64,000 nt of DNA, from contig SVFN01000001.1 in NCBI GenBank assembly GCA_015056815.1, positions 186,001 through 250,000 of the forward strand, in the 5' to 3' direction. The stretch is from Lachnospiraceae bacterium (GTDB taxonomy: Bacteria; Bacillota; Clostridia; Lachnospirales; Lachnospiraceae). The translations under genes were made by a program, and so were the position numbers. Below, in pieces: positions 45,749 to 57,157 of the stretch. The notes under the pieces were generated by a model. The model ran no database searches. It was given only the letters and a program-made list of their open reading frames with translations, and was not told the DNA's origin. The stretch's first letter is position 1, and the number at the start of each line of letters is the position of its first letter.

Positions 45749-46645
45749 ATGATTAACGGTGTACTTAATATTTATAAAGAAAAAGGATTTACATCGCATG
45801 ATGTCGTAGCGAAGCTGCGGGGGATCTGCGGTCAGAAAAAGATCGGACATACGGGAACCTTAGACCCCGATGCAGAGGGAGTGTTGCCTGTATGTCTCGG
45901 GAACGCCACGAAACTTTGTGATATGCTGACGGATAAGCGCAAAGAATATGTGGCGGAAATGAGGCTTGGCATTGTGACGGATACACAGGATATGTCCGGA
46001 AATGTATTGAGCCAGTGCGATGTGACAGTAACAAAAGAGGCTGTGCAGGAAACGATAGCCTCTTTTTTGGGTGTGAGTGAACAGCTTCCGCCGATGTATT
46101 CCGCTAAAAAGGTAAATGGAAGAAAATTATATGAATTTGCCAGGGAAGGGATCGAGGTAGAACGCAGGAAATGCAGGATAGAGATTTACGATATCGAGAT
46201 CCTGTCAATGGAATTGCCGGAATTATCATTTCGTGTGGTATGCTCAAAAGGCACCTATGTTCGTACGATCTGTCATGATATCGGCGAGAAATTGGGATGT
46301 GGCGGTGCTATGAGCAGCCTTCTTCGTACGAAGGTGGAACGTTTCCGGTGTGAAGATGCCCTGAAGCTGTCGGAAGTTGAGCGGATACGGGATGAGGGAG
46401 TGCTTTTACAGCATATCGTACCGGTGGAAGAGATGTTTCAGCATCTGCCCAAGGTAACAGTTGCCGAGCCTTACCGCAAACTGATCGATAACGGGAATCC
46501 CTTCCGGCCCGGGCAATGTGTAAAGCGTCCGGATACCAGGAAGCCACAGGTAAGGGTCTATAATTCGGATGGAGGGTTCTGCGGAATCTATGGCTATGAC
46601 GCTGAGAATCATCAGTATACCCCGGTGAAAATGTTTTTGGCATAG
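45749..46645 (+). CDS. truB: tRNA pseudouridine-55 synthase
   Basis: 298 residues from ATG 45749 (AAAAGG at 8 nt; GTG 45740 overlaps that site). Makes pseudouridine 55 in the T loop. Motif KKIGHTGTLDPDAEGVLPVC with the catalytic Asp, then YSAKKVNGRKLYEFAR and VVCSKGTYVRTICHDIG. The C-terminal extension resembles a PUA remnant. Confidence 0.97.
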   Translation: MINGVLNIYKEKGFTSHDVVAKLRGICGQKKIGHTGTLDPDAEGVLPVCLGNATKLCDMLTDKRKEYVAEMRLGIVTDTQDMSGNVLSQCDVTVTKEAVQETIASFLGVSEQLPPMYSAKKVNGRKLYEFAREGIEVERRKCRIEIYDIEILSMELPELSFRVVCSKGTYVRTICHDIGEKLGCGGAMSSLLRTKVERFRCEDALKLSEVERIRDEGVLLQHIVPVEEMFQHLPKVTVAEPYRKLIDNGNPFRPGQCVKRPDTRKPQVRVYNSDGGFCGIYGYDAENHQYTPVKMFLA

Positions 46646-46653
46646 GAGACACC

Positions 46654-47580
46654 ATGGAGATCATAAGAAATACGACAGATTTTCATATAAAGGAAAAAAC
46701 AGCGGTGGCGATCGGCAAATTTGACGGGATACACAGAGGCCACAAGCTGCTGCTGCAGGAAATGAGGGCATGTCGGGAAGATGGTTACAAGACCGCGGTC
46801 TTTACGTTTGATCCGACGCCCTCAGTCTTTTTTGGGGGAAACCGGGTAAAGGAGCTTACAACGCTCGAAGAAAAACAGGATTGCTTTCAACGACTGGGAG
46901 TGGATTATCTGGTGGAGTACCCCTTCAATGAGCTTACAGCTGCTGTGGAACCGGAGGATTATGTAAGAGAATATCTTTCTGGTAAGATGAATGCACATTT
47001 TATAGTGGCGGGAGCGGATATTTCTTTTGGAAAAAAAGGAGCGGGAAATGCTGCGCTTCTAAAAAGGGTCGCTGCGGAATGTGACTGTGAAGTCAGGATT
47101 GTAGAGAAAATACAGTATCAGGGGAAAGAGATCAGCTCCACAAGGGTGAGACAGGCTGTGTTGAAGGCGGATATGGAAGAAGCACAGGCACTTTTGGGAG
47201 AGCCGTTTTCTGTAAGCGGTGAAGTGCTGCATGGAAATGCACTGGGACGTACGATCGGTTTTCCGACGATTAATCTGGTGGTTCCGAAACAGAAGATCCT
47301 GCCGCCCAATGGAGTCTATTTTTCAGATGTGTGGATAGATGGAAAAATATTCCATGGGATCACCAATATCGGAAACAAGCCGACGGTGGGCGACGGATAT
47401 GCGCTGGGGCTTGAGACCTTTTTGTATGATTTTAACCGTGATATCTATGGCAGAGCGGTTAGAGTATCGCTGTTACATTTTGTGAGAAAAGAACAAAGGT
47501 TTCGTGATTTTGCTCAACTAAAAGATGCCATTTCTGAAAATGTTTTACAAGGGAAACAATATTTTAGGATTGAAAGTTAG
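46654..47580 (+). CDS. ribF: Riboflavin kinase / FAD synthetase
   Basis: 308 residues, bifunctional. The N-terminal FMN adenylyltransferase domain has VAIGKFDGIHRGHKLLL and ISSTRVRQAVLKADME. The C-terminal flavokinase domain has GNALGRTIGFPTINL and ITNIGNKPTVGDG, then RFRDFAQLKDAI near the end. Makes FMN and FAD from riboflavin. TAGGAGAC site. Last gene of the rimP operon in this window. Confidence 0.97.
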   Translation: MEIIRNTTDFHIKEKTAVAIGKFDGIHRGHKLLLQEMRACREDGYKTAVFTFDPTPSVFFGGNRVKELTTLEEKQDCFQRLGVDYLVEYPFNELTAAVEPEDYVREYLSGKMNAHFIVAGADISFGKKGAGNAALLKRVAAECDCEVRIVEKIQYQGKEISSTRVRQAVLKADMEEAQALLGEPFSVSGEVLHGNALGRTIGFPTINLVVPKQKILPPNGVYFSDVWIDGKIFHGITNIGNKPTVGDGYALGLETFLYDFNRDIYGRAVRVSLLHFVRKEQRFRDFAQLKDAISENVLQGKQYFRIES

Positions 47581-47648
47581 GGCTATTTGGCATACAATAA
47601 TTATGTATGTTGCTATAAGACATCTTTAAAACGAAAGAGAGAAGAAAA

Positions 47649-49295
47649 GTGGGAGCTTCAGTTATTTTAACGATGGCAGGGGGCCTTGGTCTTTTTCTGC
47701 TGGGCATGAATCTGATGAGCGACAGCATCGAAAAGGCTGCAGGCGCAAGACTCAGACGCATTTTGGAAATTTTCACTACCAATCGCTTTACGGGTATTCT
47801 GGTCGGATTTTTATTTACGGCAATCATTCAGTCTTCAAATGCATGTACGGTTATGGTGGTCAGCTTTGTCAACTCAGGGCTGATGAACCTGTATCAAGCA
47901 GCCGGGGTTATTTTCGGTTCCAATATCGGAACGACAGTTACCGCATTATTAGTATCCTTTAAACTGGAAAAGATTGCACCGGTATTTTTACTGACCGGTG
48001 TTTTACTGGTGCTTTTTGGCAAGAAACGCCAGAATCTGGTAAAGATTGCAGATATTATCATTGGTTTCGGTGTGCTTTTTATGGGCCTGGCATCCATGAA
48101 AGAGGCGATGTCCGGTATGCAGGATTCAGAGACGCTGGTCAATATTTTATCCAGTCTTCACAGTCCGCTTCTGGCGATCCTGATAGGTACGGTGCTTACC
48201 ATAGTGATCCAGAGTTCGTCTGTTACTGTCAGTATCATGGTATTGATGGCGAACCAGGGACTGATCAGTCTGGAAATGTGTTTCTTCCTGACTCTGGGAA
48301 GTAATATAGGATGTACTTCCAGCGCGATGTTGGCTTCGCTTGCCGGCAAGAAAGATGCCAAGCGTGCAGCTATGATACATGTTCTGTTTAATGTATTCGG
48401 CACGATCATGATGTATATCTTACTGAAATTCGGTATGAGCCAGGTAATATCTGCACTTCGGGTAGTGGCAGGCAATGATAACGGACGTATTGTGGCAATG
48501 GCACATCTGTTCTTCAAAATAATAGAAGTGATCATTATGACACCGTTTATCGGACCGATCGTGAAACTGACACATTTGCTTGTTCCCGGAGAGACAGAGC
48601 AGGTGGGCTACAGAGAGAGCTTTCAGCTTAAGTACATCGGTGAGCATGTTGTCTTTAATCCTGCGACGGCAGTGGTGGATGGTATCAAAGAACTGGAACG
48701 TATGGCATCTTTGGCAAGTGAAAATCTGAACCGTTCCATGAACTGTCTGATTACTTTGGACGAAGAAGATATCAATGAAGTATATGAAGTTGAGAAAAAT
48801 ATCAATTTCTTAAACAAATCCATTACAGATTATCTGGTAAAGATCAATCAGATGACTCTGCCTATTGAAGACTTAAAGAGTTTGGGAGCCTTGTTCCATG
48901 TGGCAAACGATATCGAGCGTATCGGTGACCATGCGGAGAATGTGGCGGACTGTGCGAAGCGCCGTATCGAACAGAATATTTCCTTCAGCAAAGAGGCACA
49001 AAGGGAAATGGGCGAGATGCTAGACATGGTCAATACTATTCTGCTGTTTGCGGTAGAGACTTTCAGCAGAGAAAGTGAAGAGCATCTGCATGATATCATG
49101 AATCTTGAAGAAGCGATTGATGAGAAAGAAAGAGAACTGCAGCAGAAGCATGTGGACAGGCTCACGAAGCAGGAATGCTCACCGGAAGCCGGTATGCTGT
49201 TTTCTGATGTTGTGTCTGGTCTGGAGCGTGTGGCTGACCACGCCACCAATATTGCTTTCTCCATTCTCAATGAGGAGCAGCCGGAGATCAATTAA
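47649..49295 (+). CDS. Na+/phosphate cotransporter with C-terminal PhoU domain
   Basis: 548 residues from GTG 47649. Two Na/Pi cotransporter repeats in the membrane half, each with the QSS motif (FTAIIQSSNACTVMV and LTIVIQSSSVTVSIM), and GSNIGTTVTALL / GSNIGCTSSAM. After residue about 340 a soluble PhoU-like helical domain follows, with NDIERIGDHAENVAD and LERVADHATNIAFS, which bind metal clusters and sense phosphate state in related proteins. No pst or phoU gene is adjacent. Confidence 0.95.
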   Translation: MGASVILTMAGGLGLFLLGMNLMSDSIEKAAGARLRRILEIFTTNRFTGILVGFLFTAIIQSSNACTVMVVSFVNSGLMNLYQAAGVIFGSNIGTTVTALLVSFKLEKIAPVFLLTGVLLVLFGKKRQNLVKIADIIIGFGVLFMGLASMKEAMSGMQDSETLVNILSSLHSPLLAILIGTVLTIVIQSSSVTVSIMVLMANQGLISLEMCFFLTLGSNIGCTSSAMLASLAGKKDAKRAAMIHVLFNVFGTIMMYILLKFGMSQVISALRVVAGNDNGRIVAMAHLFFKIIEVIIMTPFIGPIVKLTHLLVPGETEQVGYRESFQLKYIGEHVVFNPATAVVDGIKELERMASLASENLNRSMNCLITLDEEDINEVYEVEKNINFLNKSITDYLVKINQMTLPIEDLKSLGALFHVANDIERIGDHAENVADCAKRRIEQNISFSKEAQREMGEMLDMVNTILLFAVETFSRESEEHLHDIMNLEEAIDEKERELQQKHVDRLTKQECSPEAGMLFSDVVSGLERVADHATNIAFSILNEEQPEIN

Positions 49296-49324
49296 GAAAT
49301 ATGTTAATGAAAAAGTCAATAAAA

Positions 49325-49374
49325 AACATCCGATCTGATGATCACATTTGGGAGAGATCAGACCGGATGTTTTT
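49325..49374. terminator. Bidirectional terminator between convergent genes
   Basis: AACATCCG-A-TCTGAT (49325-49339) pairs with ATCAGA-C-CGGATGTT (49357-49371; one mismatch), with a T-run on the right and an A-run on the left, so it serves both the transporter gene and the minus-strand activator gene. Confidence 0.85.
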
Positions 49375-49375
49375 C

Positions 49376-52300
49376 TTATAATTCTTTCTTTAAATTTTTC
49401 TGCGCGGTGGAGAGCATCAGCTTGATGCGGTTCAACTGATTCACTTCGCTGGCTCCGGGATCGTAGTCGATCGCCACCACATTGCTGAGAGGATATTGCC
49501 GGCGTAATTCCTTGATGACGCCTTTGCCGACTACATGGTTTGGCAGACAGCCAAAGGGCTGTGCACAGACGATATTGTTCGTCCCGTTATGGATCAGCTC
49601 TAACATCTCGCCGGTCAAAAACCAGCCTTCGCCGGTCTGATTGCCGATAGATACGATATCCTTTGCATATTCTGCGATCTGATAGATGCTTGTCGTAGGT
49701 TCGAAGTGTTCACTCTTCTCAAAGGCCTTATTGGCAGAGCTGCGGACATACTCGATCGCACGTATGCCAACCTTGCACAGACGCTTAACCTTCTGCGACA
49801 TTCCAAGCTGATCGGCTTTATAAATCTGATTGTAGAAGCAATACATCATAAAATCCAACAGATCCGGACAGACAGCCTCAGCACCTTCCGCTTCCAGAAG
49901 GTCTACAATATGGTTGTTGGCCGCCGGAAGGAATTTGACCAAAATCTCCCCGACAATACCAACTCTTGGCTTTTTGACGCCCGTCAGCTCGATTCGGTCG
50001 AAATCGCGAATCATATGAACACACATACGTTTAAACTTCGGGAAGGATAAATATCCGCCGGATAAATATGCATGACATTTGTCTGCCCACTCACGATGAA
50101 GCTTTTCTGTAGCTCCTTTTTCTTTTTCGTAGGGCCGCATACGGTAGATACATTTCATAAAGATATCTCCGAACACAGCAGCATACAAGAGTCTCATTAA
50201 AAGCCTTGCATCTATGGAAAAGCCCGGATTGGTCTCGATGCTGCCAAGATTTAAGGAAATGACCGGAATATGGCCAAGTCCTGCTTTGGCAAGAGCACGC
50301 CGGATAAAGCCGATATAGTTGGTCGCACGGCAGCCGCCGCCGGTCTGGGTCATGATGACAGCGACCTTATTCGTATCGTATTTGCCGGAAAGCAAGGCAT
50401 CCATGATCTGTCCGACGACGATCAGGGAAGGATAGCAGGCATCATTATTGACATATTTCAGTCCCACATCGACAGCATGCCTGTTGTCATTGGGGAGTAC
50501 CTCCAGATTGTATCCGCAGGAACAGAACGCTGTCTGCAGAAGTTCAAAATGGATCGGAGACATCTGGGGACACAGGATCGTGTACTCCTTTTTCATTTCT
50601 TTGGTAAATAATACCCGGTTTAAAGCGGTGCTGTGAACCACGCGTTCCTCATGCTTGCGTTCCTTGACGCGGATCGCGGCAAGAAGGGAACGGACACGGA
50701 TACGGGCAGCGCCTAAGTTGTTGACTTCATCAATCTTTAAGCAGGTGTAGATCTTATCACTTCCGTTTAAGATATCGGCCACCTGATCGGTCGTAACGGC
50801 ATCCAGGCCACAGCCAAATGAATTTAACTGAATCAGATCCAGGGCATCTGTAGTTCGGACAAAAGCAGCAGCAGCGTAAAGTCTGGAGTGATACATCCAC
50901 TGGTCGGAAACAATCAAAGGTCTCTCGGGACGACCCAGATGCGAAATACTGTCTTCGGTCAGAACTGCCAGTCCATATGAGGTGATCAGCTCCGGAATAC
51001 CATGATTGATCTCGGGATCGATATGATAGGGACGACCGGCAAGAACAATGCCATGTCGGCCCGTTTCTTTCAGGTAGGAGAGGACTTCCTCCCCTTTTTT
51101 GCGGATATCCTGTCTGGCAGATTCCATTTCGTCCCAGCCTTTGCTTACGGCATAATGAATGTCATGAGCCGGAATATCCGGGAACTCTTTCAAAAGTACC
51201 CCTTCGATCAGCTCAGGGGAAGCAAAGGACATAAAGGGATTGCGGAAAATGACCTCGCCACGGCCGATCTGTTCCACATTATTTTTGATATTTTCCGAAT
51301 AAGAGGTAACGATCGGGCAGTTGTAATGATTGGTAGCACCCTCCACTTCCTCACGCTCATAAAACAGGGCAGGATAAAAAATCTCTTTGATGCCCTGACG
51401 GATCAGCCAAGTGACATGTCCATGTGCCAGTTTGGCCGGATAACATTCGGATTCACTGGGAATGGATTCGATCCCAAGCTCATAGATCTTATGAGTAGAG
51501 CTGGGGGATAATACCACACGAAATCCAAGCTCTGTAAAAAATGTGAACCAGAATGGATAATTTTCATACATATTTAATACCCGAGGAATACCGATGGTGC
51601 CCCTGAAAGCCGCTTCTTCGGAAAGCGCTTCATAGCGGAAGATACGATCAAGTTTATATTCAAACAGGTTCGGAATATGATTCTTGTTCTTTTCCTTACC
51701 GATACCGCGTTCACAGCGATTGCCGGAAATATATTGACGACCGCCGGTAAACTGGTTGACAGTCAGACGACAGTTGTTGGTACAGCCTTTACATTTGGCC
51801 ATGCGTGTGGTGAACTCCAGACGGTTGATCTTCTCGATCGAAAGCATGGTGGTTTCAGGGGCATCATTGTCTGCTTCCTGCTTTTCGTGATAACGTTCCC
51901 GCGCAATGAGAGCAGCACCGAAAGCGCCCATGATACCTGCAATGTTAGGACGTACTGCTTCACAGCCTGCAATTTTTTCAAAAGAGCGAAGCACTGCATC
52001 GTTGTAAAATGTACCGCCCTGCACGACGATCTTTTTGCCAAGCTCTGAAGCATCCGAAACTTTGATGACCTTGAACAGAGCGTTTTTTATGACAGAATAA
52101 GCAAGTCCGGAGGAAATATCGGCAACACTTGCCCCTTCCTTCTGAGCCTGTTTCACTTTGGAGTTCATAAATACGGTACAGCGGGTACCCAGATCGATCG
52201 GGTGTTTGGCAAAGAGTGCTTCTTTTGCAAAATCCTGCACGCTGTAATTCAGGGATTTTGCAAAAGTCTCGATAAAGGATCCACAGCCGGAAGAGCAGGC

Positions 52301-53632
52301 TTCATTAAGCTGTACGCTGTCTACGGTGTGATTCTTGATCTTGATACATTTCATGTCCTGACCGCCGATATCCAGGATACAATCCACGTCAGGAGAGAAG
52401 AATGCAGCCGCATAATAATGGGCGACCGTCTCCACTTCTCCTTCGTCCAGAAGGAAAGCAGCCTTCATCAGAGCTTCTCCGTAACCGGTGGAGCAGGAGT
52501 GGGCAATATAAGCCCCCTGCGGAAGTCTGGAATAAATATCCTGTATCGCGCTGATGCAGGTTTTTAACGGACTTCCGTTGTTGTTACTGTAAAAGGAATA
52601 CAGCAGATTACCGTCTTCACCGACTAAAGCCACTTTTGTTGTAGTGGAACCGGCATCGATCCCGAGATAACACTTGCCGTGATACTTGGAAAGATCCTTG
52701 GTCTTGACCTTATGCGCAGCATGGCGGGATCTGAAAAGCTCGTACTCTGTCTGAGTAGCAAACAAAGGTTCCATTCGGGCCACTTCAAATTCCAGCCTGA
52801 TATCTCCGGAAAGTTTATCAACCATCTGCTGCATGGTAAAAGAAACTTCGGGTTTTGCATTTAAGGCAGAACCGATAGCAGCAAACAGATGGGAATGATC
52901 CGGCGCTATGGTATGATCATCGTCGAGTTTCAGAGTACGGATAAAGGCTGTCTTTAATTCGGAAAGGAAATGAAGCGGGCCGCCTAAAAAGGCAACATGC
53001 CCACGGATCGGCTTACCGCAAGCCAGACCGGATATCGTCTGATTGACCACAGCCTGAAAAATGGAGGCAGCAAGATCCTCCTTCGTGGCGCCGTCGTTGA
53101 TCAGGGGCTGGATATCGGATTTGGCGAATACGCCGCATCTTGCCGCAATCGTATATAAAGACTGATAACCTTTGGCATATTCATTCAGACCGGATGCGTC
53201 TGTCTGCAAAAGAGAAGCCATCTGGTCGATAAAAGAACCCGTACCGCCGGCACAGATTCCGTTCATACGCTGTTCCACATTACCGTCTTCAAAATAAATG
53301 ATCTTGGCATCTTCGCCGCCAAGCTCGATCGCTACATCTGTCTGGGGAGCATAGTCTGTCAGGGCGGTGGAGACTGCAATCACCTCCTGTACAAAGGGAA
53401 CTCCCAGATGATTGGCAAGAGCCAGACCGCCGCTTCCGGTGATCATAGGGCATATGCGGATCTCTCCAAGCTCAGAGTATGCTTCTTTAAAGAGGTCTGC
53501 CAGCGTTTCTTTTATATTTGCAAAGTGTCTCTTATAATCGGAAAACAATACGTTGTGCTCCGAATCTAATATCGCTATTTTGACTGTCGTGGAACCGATA
53601 TCGATTCCAAGCGTGCAAAGCGCCTGTTCCAT
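49376..53632 (-). CDS. Fused acyl-CoA dehydratase activator (BadF/HgdC ATPase, DUF2229, HgdB-like)
   Basis: 1418 residues. Family of the radical 2-hydroxyacyl-CoA dehydratase activators. Two ASKHA ATPase domains in tandem: the first begins [16 protein letters not shown], the second [17 protein letters not shown] around residue 320. Both have the cluster-type Cys segments ([31 protein letters not shown]). The second half combines DUF2229 and a dehydratase-subunit-like part with many Cys ([42 protein letters not shown]). AGGTGA precedes the ATG. No dehydratase or CoA-transferase gene is nearby, so it may serve a remote partner or another ATP-driven reduction. Confidence 0.92.
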   Translation of the reverse strand: MEQALCTLGIDIGSTTVKIAILDSEHNVLFSDYKRHFANIKETLADLFKEAYSELGEIRICPMITGSGGLALANHLGVPFVQEVIAVSTALTDYAPQTDVAIELGGEDAKIIYFEDGNVEQRMNGICAGGTGSFIDQMASLLQTDASGLNEYAKGYQSLYTIAARCGVFAKSDIQPLINDGATKEDLAASIFQAVVNQTISGLACGKPIRGHVAFLGGPLHFLSELKTAFIRTLKLDDDHTIAPDHSHLFAAIGSALNAKPEVSFTMQQMVDKLSGDIRLEFEVARMEPLFATQTEYELFRSRHAAHKVKTKDLSKYHGKCYLGIDAGSTTTKVALVGEDGNLLYSFYSNNNGSPLKTCISAIQDIYSRLPQGAYIAHSCSTGYGEALMKAAFLLDEGEVETVAHYYAAAFFSPDVDCILDIGGQDMKCIKIKNHTVDSVQLNEACSSGCGSFIETFAKSLNYSVQDFAKEALFAKHPIDLGTRCTVFMNSKVKQAQKEGASVADISSGLAYSVIKNALFKVIKVSDASELGKKIVVQGGTFYNDAVLRSFEKIAGCEAVRPNIAGIMGAFGAALIARERYHEKQEADNDAPETTMLSIEKINRLEFTTRMAKCKGCTNNCRLTVNQFTGGRQYISGNRCERGIGKEKNKNHIPNLFEYKLDRIFRYEALSEEAAFRGTIGIPRVLNMYENYPFWFTFFTELGFRVVLSPSSTHKIYELGIESIPSESECYPAKLAHGHVTWLIRQGIKEIFYPALFYEREEVEGATNHYNCPIVTSYSENIKNNVEQIGRGEVIFRNPFMSFASPELIEGVLLKEFPDIPAHDIHYAVSKGWDEMESARQDIRKKGEEVLSYLKETGRHGIVLAGRPYHIDPEINHGIPELITSYGLAVLTEDSISHLGRPERPLIVSDQWMYHSRLYAAAAFVRTTDALDLIQLNSFGCGLDAVTTDQVADILNGSDKIYTCLKIDEVNNLGAARIRVRSLLAAIRVKERKHEERVVHSTALNRVLFTKEMKKEYTILCPQMSPIHFELLQTAFCSCGYNLEVLPNDNRHAVDVGLKYVNNDACYPSLIVVGQIMDALLSGKYDTNKVAVIMTQTGGGCRATNYIGFIRRALAKAGLGHIPVISLNLGSIETNPGFSIDARLLMRLLYAAVFGDIFMKCIYRMRPYEKEKGATEKLHREWADKCHAYLSGGYLSFPKFKRMCVHMIRDFDRIELTGVKKPRVGIVGEILVKFLPAANNHIVDLLEAEGAEAVCPDLLDFMMYCFYNQIYKADQLGMSQKVKRLCKVGIRAIEYVRSSANKAFEKSEHFEPTTSIYQIAEYAKDIVSIGNQTGEGWFLTGEMLELIHNGTNNIVCAQPFGCLPNHVVGKGVIKELRRQYPLSNVVAIDYDPGASEVNQLNRIKLMLSTAQKNLKKEL

Positions 53633-53671
53633 TAAGTTTCACCTGTCCTTTCGTCTTATGACACAAATTAT

Positions 53672-53700
53672 ATTATACGACAGCACCTTTTTTTTCGCAA
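53672..53700 (-). promoter_or_regulatory. Promoter of the dehydratase activator gene
   Basis: On the minus strand: -35 TTGCGA (53700-53695), 17-nt spacer, -10 TATAAT (53677-53672), 40 nt before the start codon. Confidence 0.65.
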
Positions 53701-53910
53701 CGCAAAAAAACATGAAATATGTTCCAAAATACCGTAAAATGTCGTGATATATGATAAAAACAGAGAGGATAGCCCTGAGATCTGAGAAAAAATATCAAAA
53801 GCAGATGAAAAAGGCAGTTGAGAGAAAAAAATGACGGTAACAGAAAAAAGACTGAAATTGTAAAAAATTATGAATATTAACAACAAAATAAAGGATTTGA
53901 ACTTAAAGCG

Positions 53911-53939
53911 TTGTAAAAATCAGTCAAAAATGATAAAAT
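53911..53939 (+). promoter_or_regulatory. Promoter of the chemoreceptor gene
   Basis: -35 TTGTAA (53911-53916), 17-nt spacer, -10 TAAAAT (53934-53939), about 70 nt before the start codon. Confidence 0.55.
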
Positions 53940-54011
53940 AGACGCATATTAACCGGCAAAGAAAGAGGGATATGGAATGACCGGGAAAGAACTTGAGAAG
54001 GAGGATATTGT

Positions 54012-55982
54012 ATGTTAAAGAAGAGTTTACAAACACGATTGACAGTGATCATTTCTATGATGACTCTGGTAATTCTGATCATCAATGCTTTTTTCAGCAT
54101 GCGGACAGCGAAGTCTAAATTTGAGGATGCGGCAGATGCGAGATATGTGAACGCCGCCTATTATTATGCGGAGATGGTGGACAACTGGTTCCAAAGCAAC
54201 GCTTCCGTGTTAAAGACGGCAGGAGCCGAAGTGGAATCGCATGCCGGAGACATTCAGGAGTTAAGGCCTTTCTTTGCCAAACTGGTTGATAACAATGATA
54301 CGGTGAAGGAACTGTATTATGTAACAGATAATAATGATATGGTATTCGGGTACTATGAGGCACCGGATGATTTTATCGCAACGGAGCGCCCGTGGTTTAT
54401 CGGTGCCAAGGCGGCATCGGATGTGTATTATACGGAGCCTTATGTCGATCAGATTACGGGTTCTCTCTGCATCAGTGTCGCTGGAAGCGTGGAAGGCGGC
54501 GTCATCGGTGCGGATCTGGATCTGAGCAAACTGACCGATTTTATCCCGGAGCTTTCCAATGGAGAATATGTCTTTATCGCGTCATCTGACGGGACGATCG
54601 TGACACATCCGAACAGTAAGTTCGCACTGGCGGGCGGAGAGGCAAAAAATGTGAACACTGTTCTGTCCGGTGCATATACACAGGCGATGTCGGATGATTC
54701 CGTCTTTGTGGATTACAATCAGATAAAAAGTTATATTACTTCTGCGGAAGTTGCCTGCAACGGATGGACCGCAGCGCTGGTAACGCCGAAAGCTTCCTAT
54801 GATGTAGGGACCAAGAGTCTGCAGAAGACGTTTGTCATACTGACTATCATTCTTTGCGTGGTATCCATCGGCGTAGCCGTCGCTCTTGGAATCGGCATTT
54901 CAAGACCGATCGTACGATCCGCGAAAGAAGTGGATGCGATTATTGAAAGTATTCAGAAGAAGGAAGGGGATCTGACGGTAAGGCTTTCCAATAAGAGCGT
55001 GGACGAAGTCGGGACACTGACAAACGGAGTCAATCTGTTATTGGGAGAGATTGAGACAATTATCGGAAATGTGCGCGGATCTTCCGAGACGGTCAGCACG
55101 GAGACAGTGGTTTTGGTAGATATGACCAATCAGCTGACACAGGCGGTCGAAGGGATCAATCAGGCGGTCGGAGAGATCGCAACAGGTGCCACCCAGCAGG
55201 CAACGGATATCCAGTCGGCAACAGAGAGTGTGGACCGCATCGGAATTGCACTTCAGGATGTCGGGGACATTGCAAACAAACTGATGGAAGTCGCCAATCA
55301 GATGGCGGAAGCCTCCAGACAGTCTGAGAAGAAGATGACGGAACTGAATAAATCCAGCAGATCTGTGGAAGAAGGGATCGTACAGATCTCCGAGCAGATC
55401 GGTAATACGAATAAGGCAGTGGACGTTATCAATGAGAAGGTTTCTTCCATTAATGATATCGCATCACAGACTAATCTTCTTGCACTGAATGCTTCCATTG
55501 AGGCGGCAAGGGCAGGGGAAGCCGGCAGAGGCTTTGCGGTAGTGGCAGAGGAGATCGGCAAGCTGGCAGTGGATTCTTCCGAGTCTGCGAATGCCATCAA
55601 GGGTGAGATGACTGCCCTGCTGGAATCTGCCAAGACGACAGTCGTCCGCTCTGAAGAGATTCATAAGCTGACGGAGGATCAGAAAGTGGTAGTGACAGAG
55701 ACTACTTCCGCGATCAATGTATTATTGCAGAATATTTCCATGACTCTGGAAAAAATCAATGAGATTCATGAAAAACTGGCAGCCTGTGTTGACGCCAGAA
55801 CCGTTGTGTCGGATGCGATGGAGTCCTTATCCGCAATTTCGGAAGAAAATGCAGCCAGTGCGGAGGAAACCTCTGCGACGACTGAGGAGCTGAATGCCAC
55901 GATTACGACGCTGGCAGACTCCACACAGGATCTGAACGAAGTGACGGTTTACCTGGGAGAGACGTTAAGTACATTTAAATAA
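54012..55982 (+). CDS. Methyl-accepting chemotaxis protein with Cache sensor
   Basis: 656 residues. Membrane helix at about 11-30, extracellular dCache sensor (about 35-270; [41 protein letters not shown]), a second membrane helix about 276-298, HAMP ([16 protein letters not shown]), then the cytoplasmic signalling domain with the invariant tip [20 protein letters not shown] and [17 protein letters not shown]. Relays ligand binding to CheA. The Cache type suggests a small organic ligand such as an amino acid. AAGGAGG site; monocistronic between its promoter and terminator. Confidence 0.96.
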   Translation: MLKKSLQTRLTVIISMMTLVILIINAFFSMRTAKSKFEDAADARYVNAAYYYAEMVDNWFQSNASVLKTAGAEVESHAGDIQELRPFFAKLVDNNDTVKELYYVTDNNDMVFGYYEAPDDFIATERPWFIGAKAASDVYYTEPYVDQITGSLCISVAGSVEGGVIGADLDLSKLTDFIPELSNGEYVFIASSDGTIVTHPNSKFALAGGEAKNVNTVLSGAYTQAMSDDSVFVDYNQIKSYITSAEVACNGWTAALVTPKASYDVGTKSLQKTFVILTIILCVVSIGVAVALGIGISRPIVRSAKEVDAIIESIQKKEGDLTVRLSNKSVDEVGTLTNGVNLLLGEIETIIGNVRGSSETVSTETVVLVDMTNQLTQAVEGINQAVGEIATGATQQATDIQSATESVDRIGIALQDVGDIANKLMEVANQMAEASRQSEKKMTELNKSSRSVEEGIVQISEQIGNTNKAVDVINEKVSSINDIASQTNLLALNASIEAARAGEAGRGFAVVAEEIGKLAVDSSESANAIKGEMTALLESAKTTVVRSEEIHKLTEDQKVVVTETTSAINVLLQNISMTLEKINEIHEKLAACVDARTVVSDAMESLSAISEENAASAEETSATTEELNATITTLADSTQDLNEVTVYLGETLSTFK

Positions 55983-56065
55983 GCACTGAAACGGTCGTGA
56001 AAGAAAACGGCTGGGAATCGGAAGAGGTATGGAATCGTTACTCTTCAGTCACGAGCCTCGCAATG

Positions 56066-56099
56066 AATCCCCTCATCGGTACAGATGAGGGGATTTTTT
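56066..56099 (+). terminator. Terminator after the chemoreceptor gene
   Basis: AATCCCCTCATC (56066-56077) and GATGAGGGGATT (56084-56095), perfect 12-bp stem with a 6-nt loop, then TTTT. Confidence 0.93.
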
Positions 56100-56100
56100 A

Positions 56101-56129
56101 TTTACTTTGAAAAGGGTTCGTGATAGAAT
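56101..56129 (+). promoter_or_regulatory. Promoter before the derlin-like gene
   Basis: -35 TTTACT (56101-56106), 17-nt spacer, -10 TAGAAT (56124-56129), directly after the upstream terminator. Confidence 0.5.
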
Positions 56130-56173
56130 AAAAGGAAATGATTTTGGGGAAAAGCAGGAAAGGAGAGCTTGTT

Positions 56174-57079
56174 ATGGGCTTGTGGCTTCGCAAAATGGAG
56201 CAAAAATATGGCAAGTATGCCATCAGTAATATTACACTCTATCTGATCATATGTTATATCATCGGGTATGTGATCCAGTGGACAGTGCCGGACATGCTTC
56301 AGTATCTGACATTAGACGGTTATGCTGTCTGCCACGGGCAGATCTGGCGGCTGGTTTCATGGATCCTGATACCACCGGAGGGATTCAGTGTCTTTACGGT
56401 GATCATGCTGTTTTTTTATTACTCGATCGGAATGAGCCTGGAGCGCGCGTGGGGCACATTTACGTATTGCTTTTATCTGTTTCTGGGTATGATCCTGACG
56501 ATTCTCGGGGCATTTTTACTGTTTGGAATCGTTGCCCTGAATTTTAACGGAGCGGATCTGAAAGCGATGATGGAAATCTGTGCGATGAATATCAGTACCT
56601 ATTATATCTGTATGTCCATGTTTCTGGCGTACGCCATGACATTTCCGGAAGCGCAGGTGTTACTGATGTTTATCATCCCTGTTAAGGTAAAATGGCTGGG
56701 AGTGGCATACGCAGCCATTCTGGGAGTGGATGTATTCCAAAGTGTGATTATGATGATCAGGCTGGGGATCGGAAGCGGATCCCTTTGGTTTTATTATCTG
56801 GCCAATGTTATATCCATTGTTTTTTCGGTTTTGAACTTTGTCATTTTCTTTATTGGAACACGCAAAAATTTTCGAACGCCGAAACAGATCCGGAGACAGA
56901 GAGAGTATAAACGCAAGATGGTGCCCGTGGCACAGATTTCCAAGCATAAGTGTGCGATCTGCGGACGCACTCAGGATGAGTATCCGGAGCTGGAATTCCG
57001 GTTCTGCTCCAAATGCGACGGGAATTATGAGTACTGCAATGACCATCTGTACAGTCATCAGCATATTACCCGTTCCTGA
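56174..57079 (+). CDS. Rhomboid/derlin-like membrane protein with zinc-ribbon tail
   Basis: 301 residues from ATG 56174 (AAAGGAG at 8 nt; ATG 56138 has a weaker site). About six membrane helices with the rhomboid-fold landmark GQIWRLVSWILIPPEG and GMSLERAWGTF. The serine protease motif GxSG and its His partner are not visible, so it is probably a non-catalytic, derlin-like member. The soluble C-terminus has CAICGRTQ and FCSKCDGNYEYC followed by His residues, a likely zinc site. Role unknown; derlin-like proteins bind or move membrane substrates. Confidence 0.75.
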   Translation: MGLWLRKMEQKYGKYAISNITLYLIICYIIGYVIQWTVPDMLQYLTLDGYAVCHGQIWRLVSWILIPPEGFSVFTVIMLFFYYSIGMSLERAWGTFTYCFYLFLGMILTILGAFLLFGIVALNFNGADLKAMMEICAMNISTYYICMSMFLAYAMTFPEAQVLLMFIIPVKVKWLGVAYAAILGVDVFQSVIMMIRLGIGSGSLWFYYLANVISIVFSVLNFVIFFIGTRKNFRTPKQIRRQREYKRKMVPVAQISKHKCAICGRTQDEYPELEFRFCSKCDGNYEYCNDHLYSHQHITRS

Positions 57080-57157
57080 GAGCGGTACATGTACATGACC
57101 GGAATGACCGATGGAGTCAGATGTTATCCCGGAATATCGCAAAAAGCAGGAATGTGG

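Larger units (their letters stand above)
53633..54011. other. Intergenic stretch between divergent genes
   Basis: 379 nt, AT-rich. It holds the minus-strand promoter of the dehydratase activator gene, the plus-strand promoter of the chemoreceptor gene, and between them about 200 nt in which I see no gene, repeat or RNA. Confidence 0.6.
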
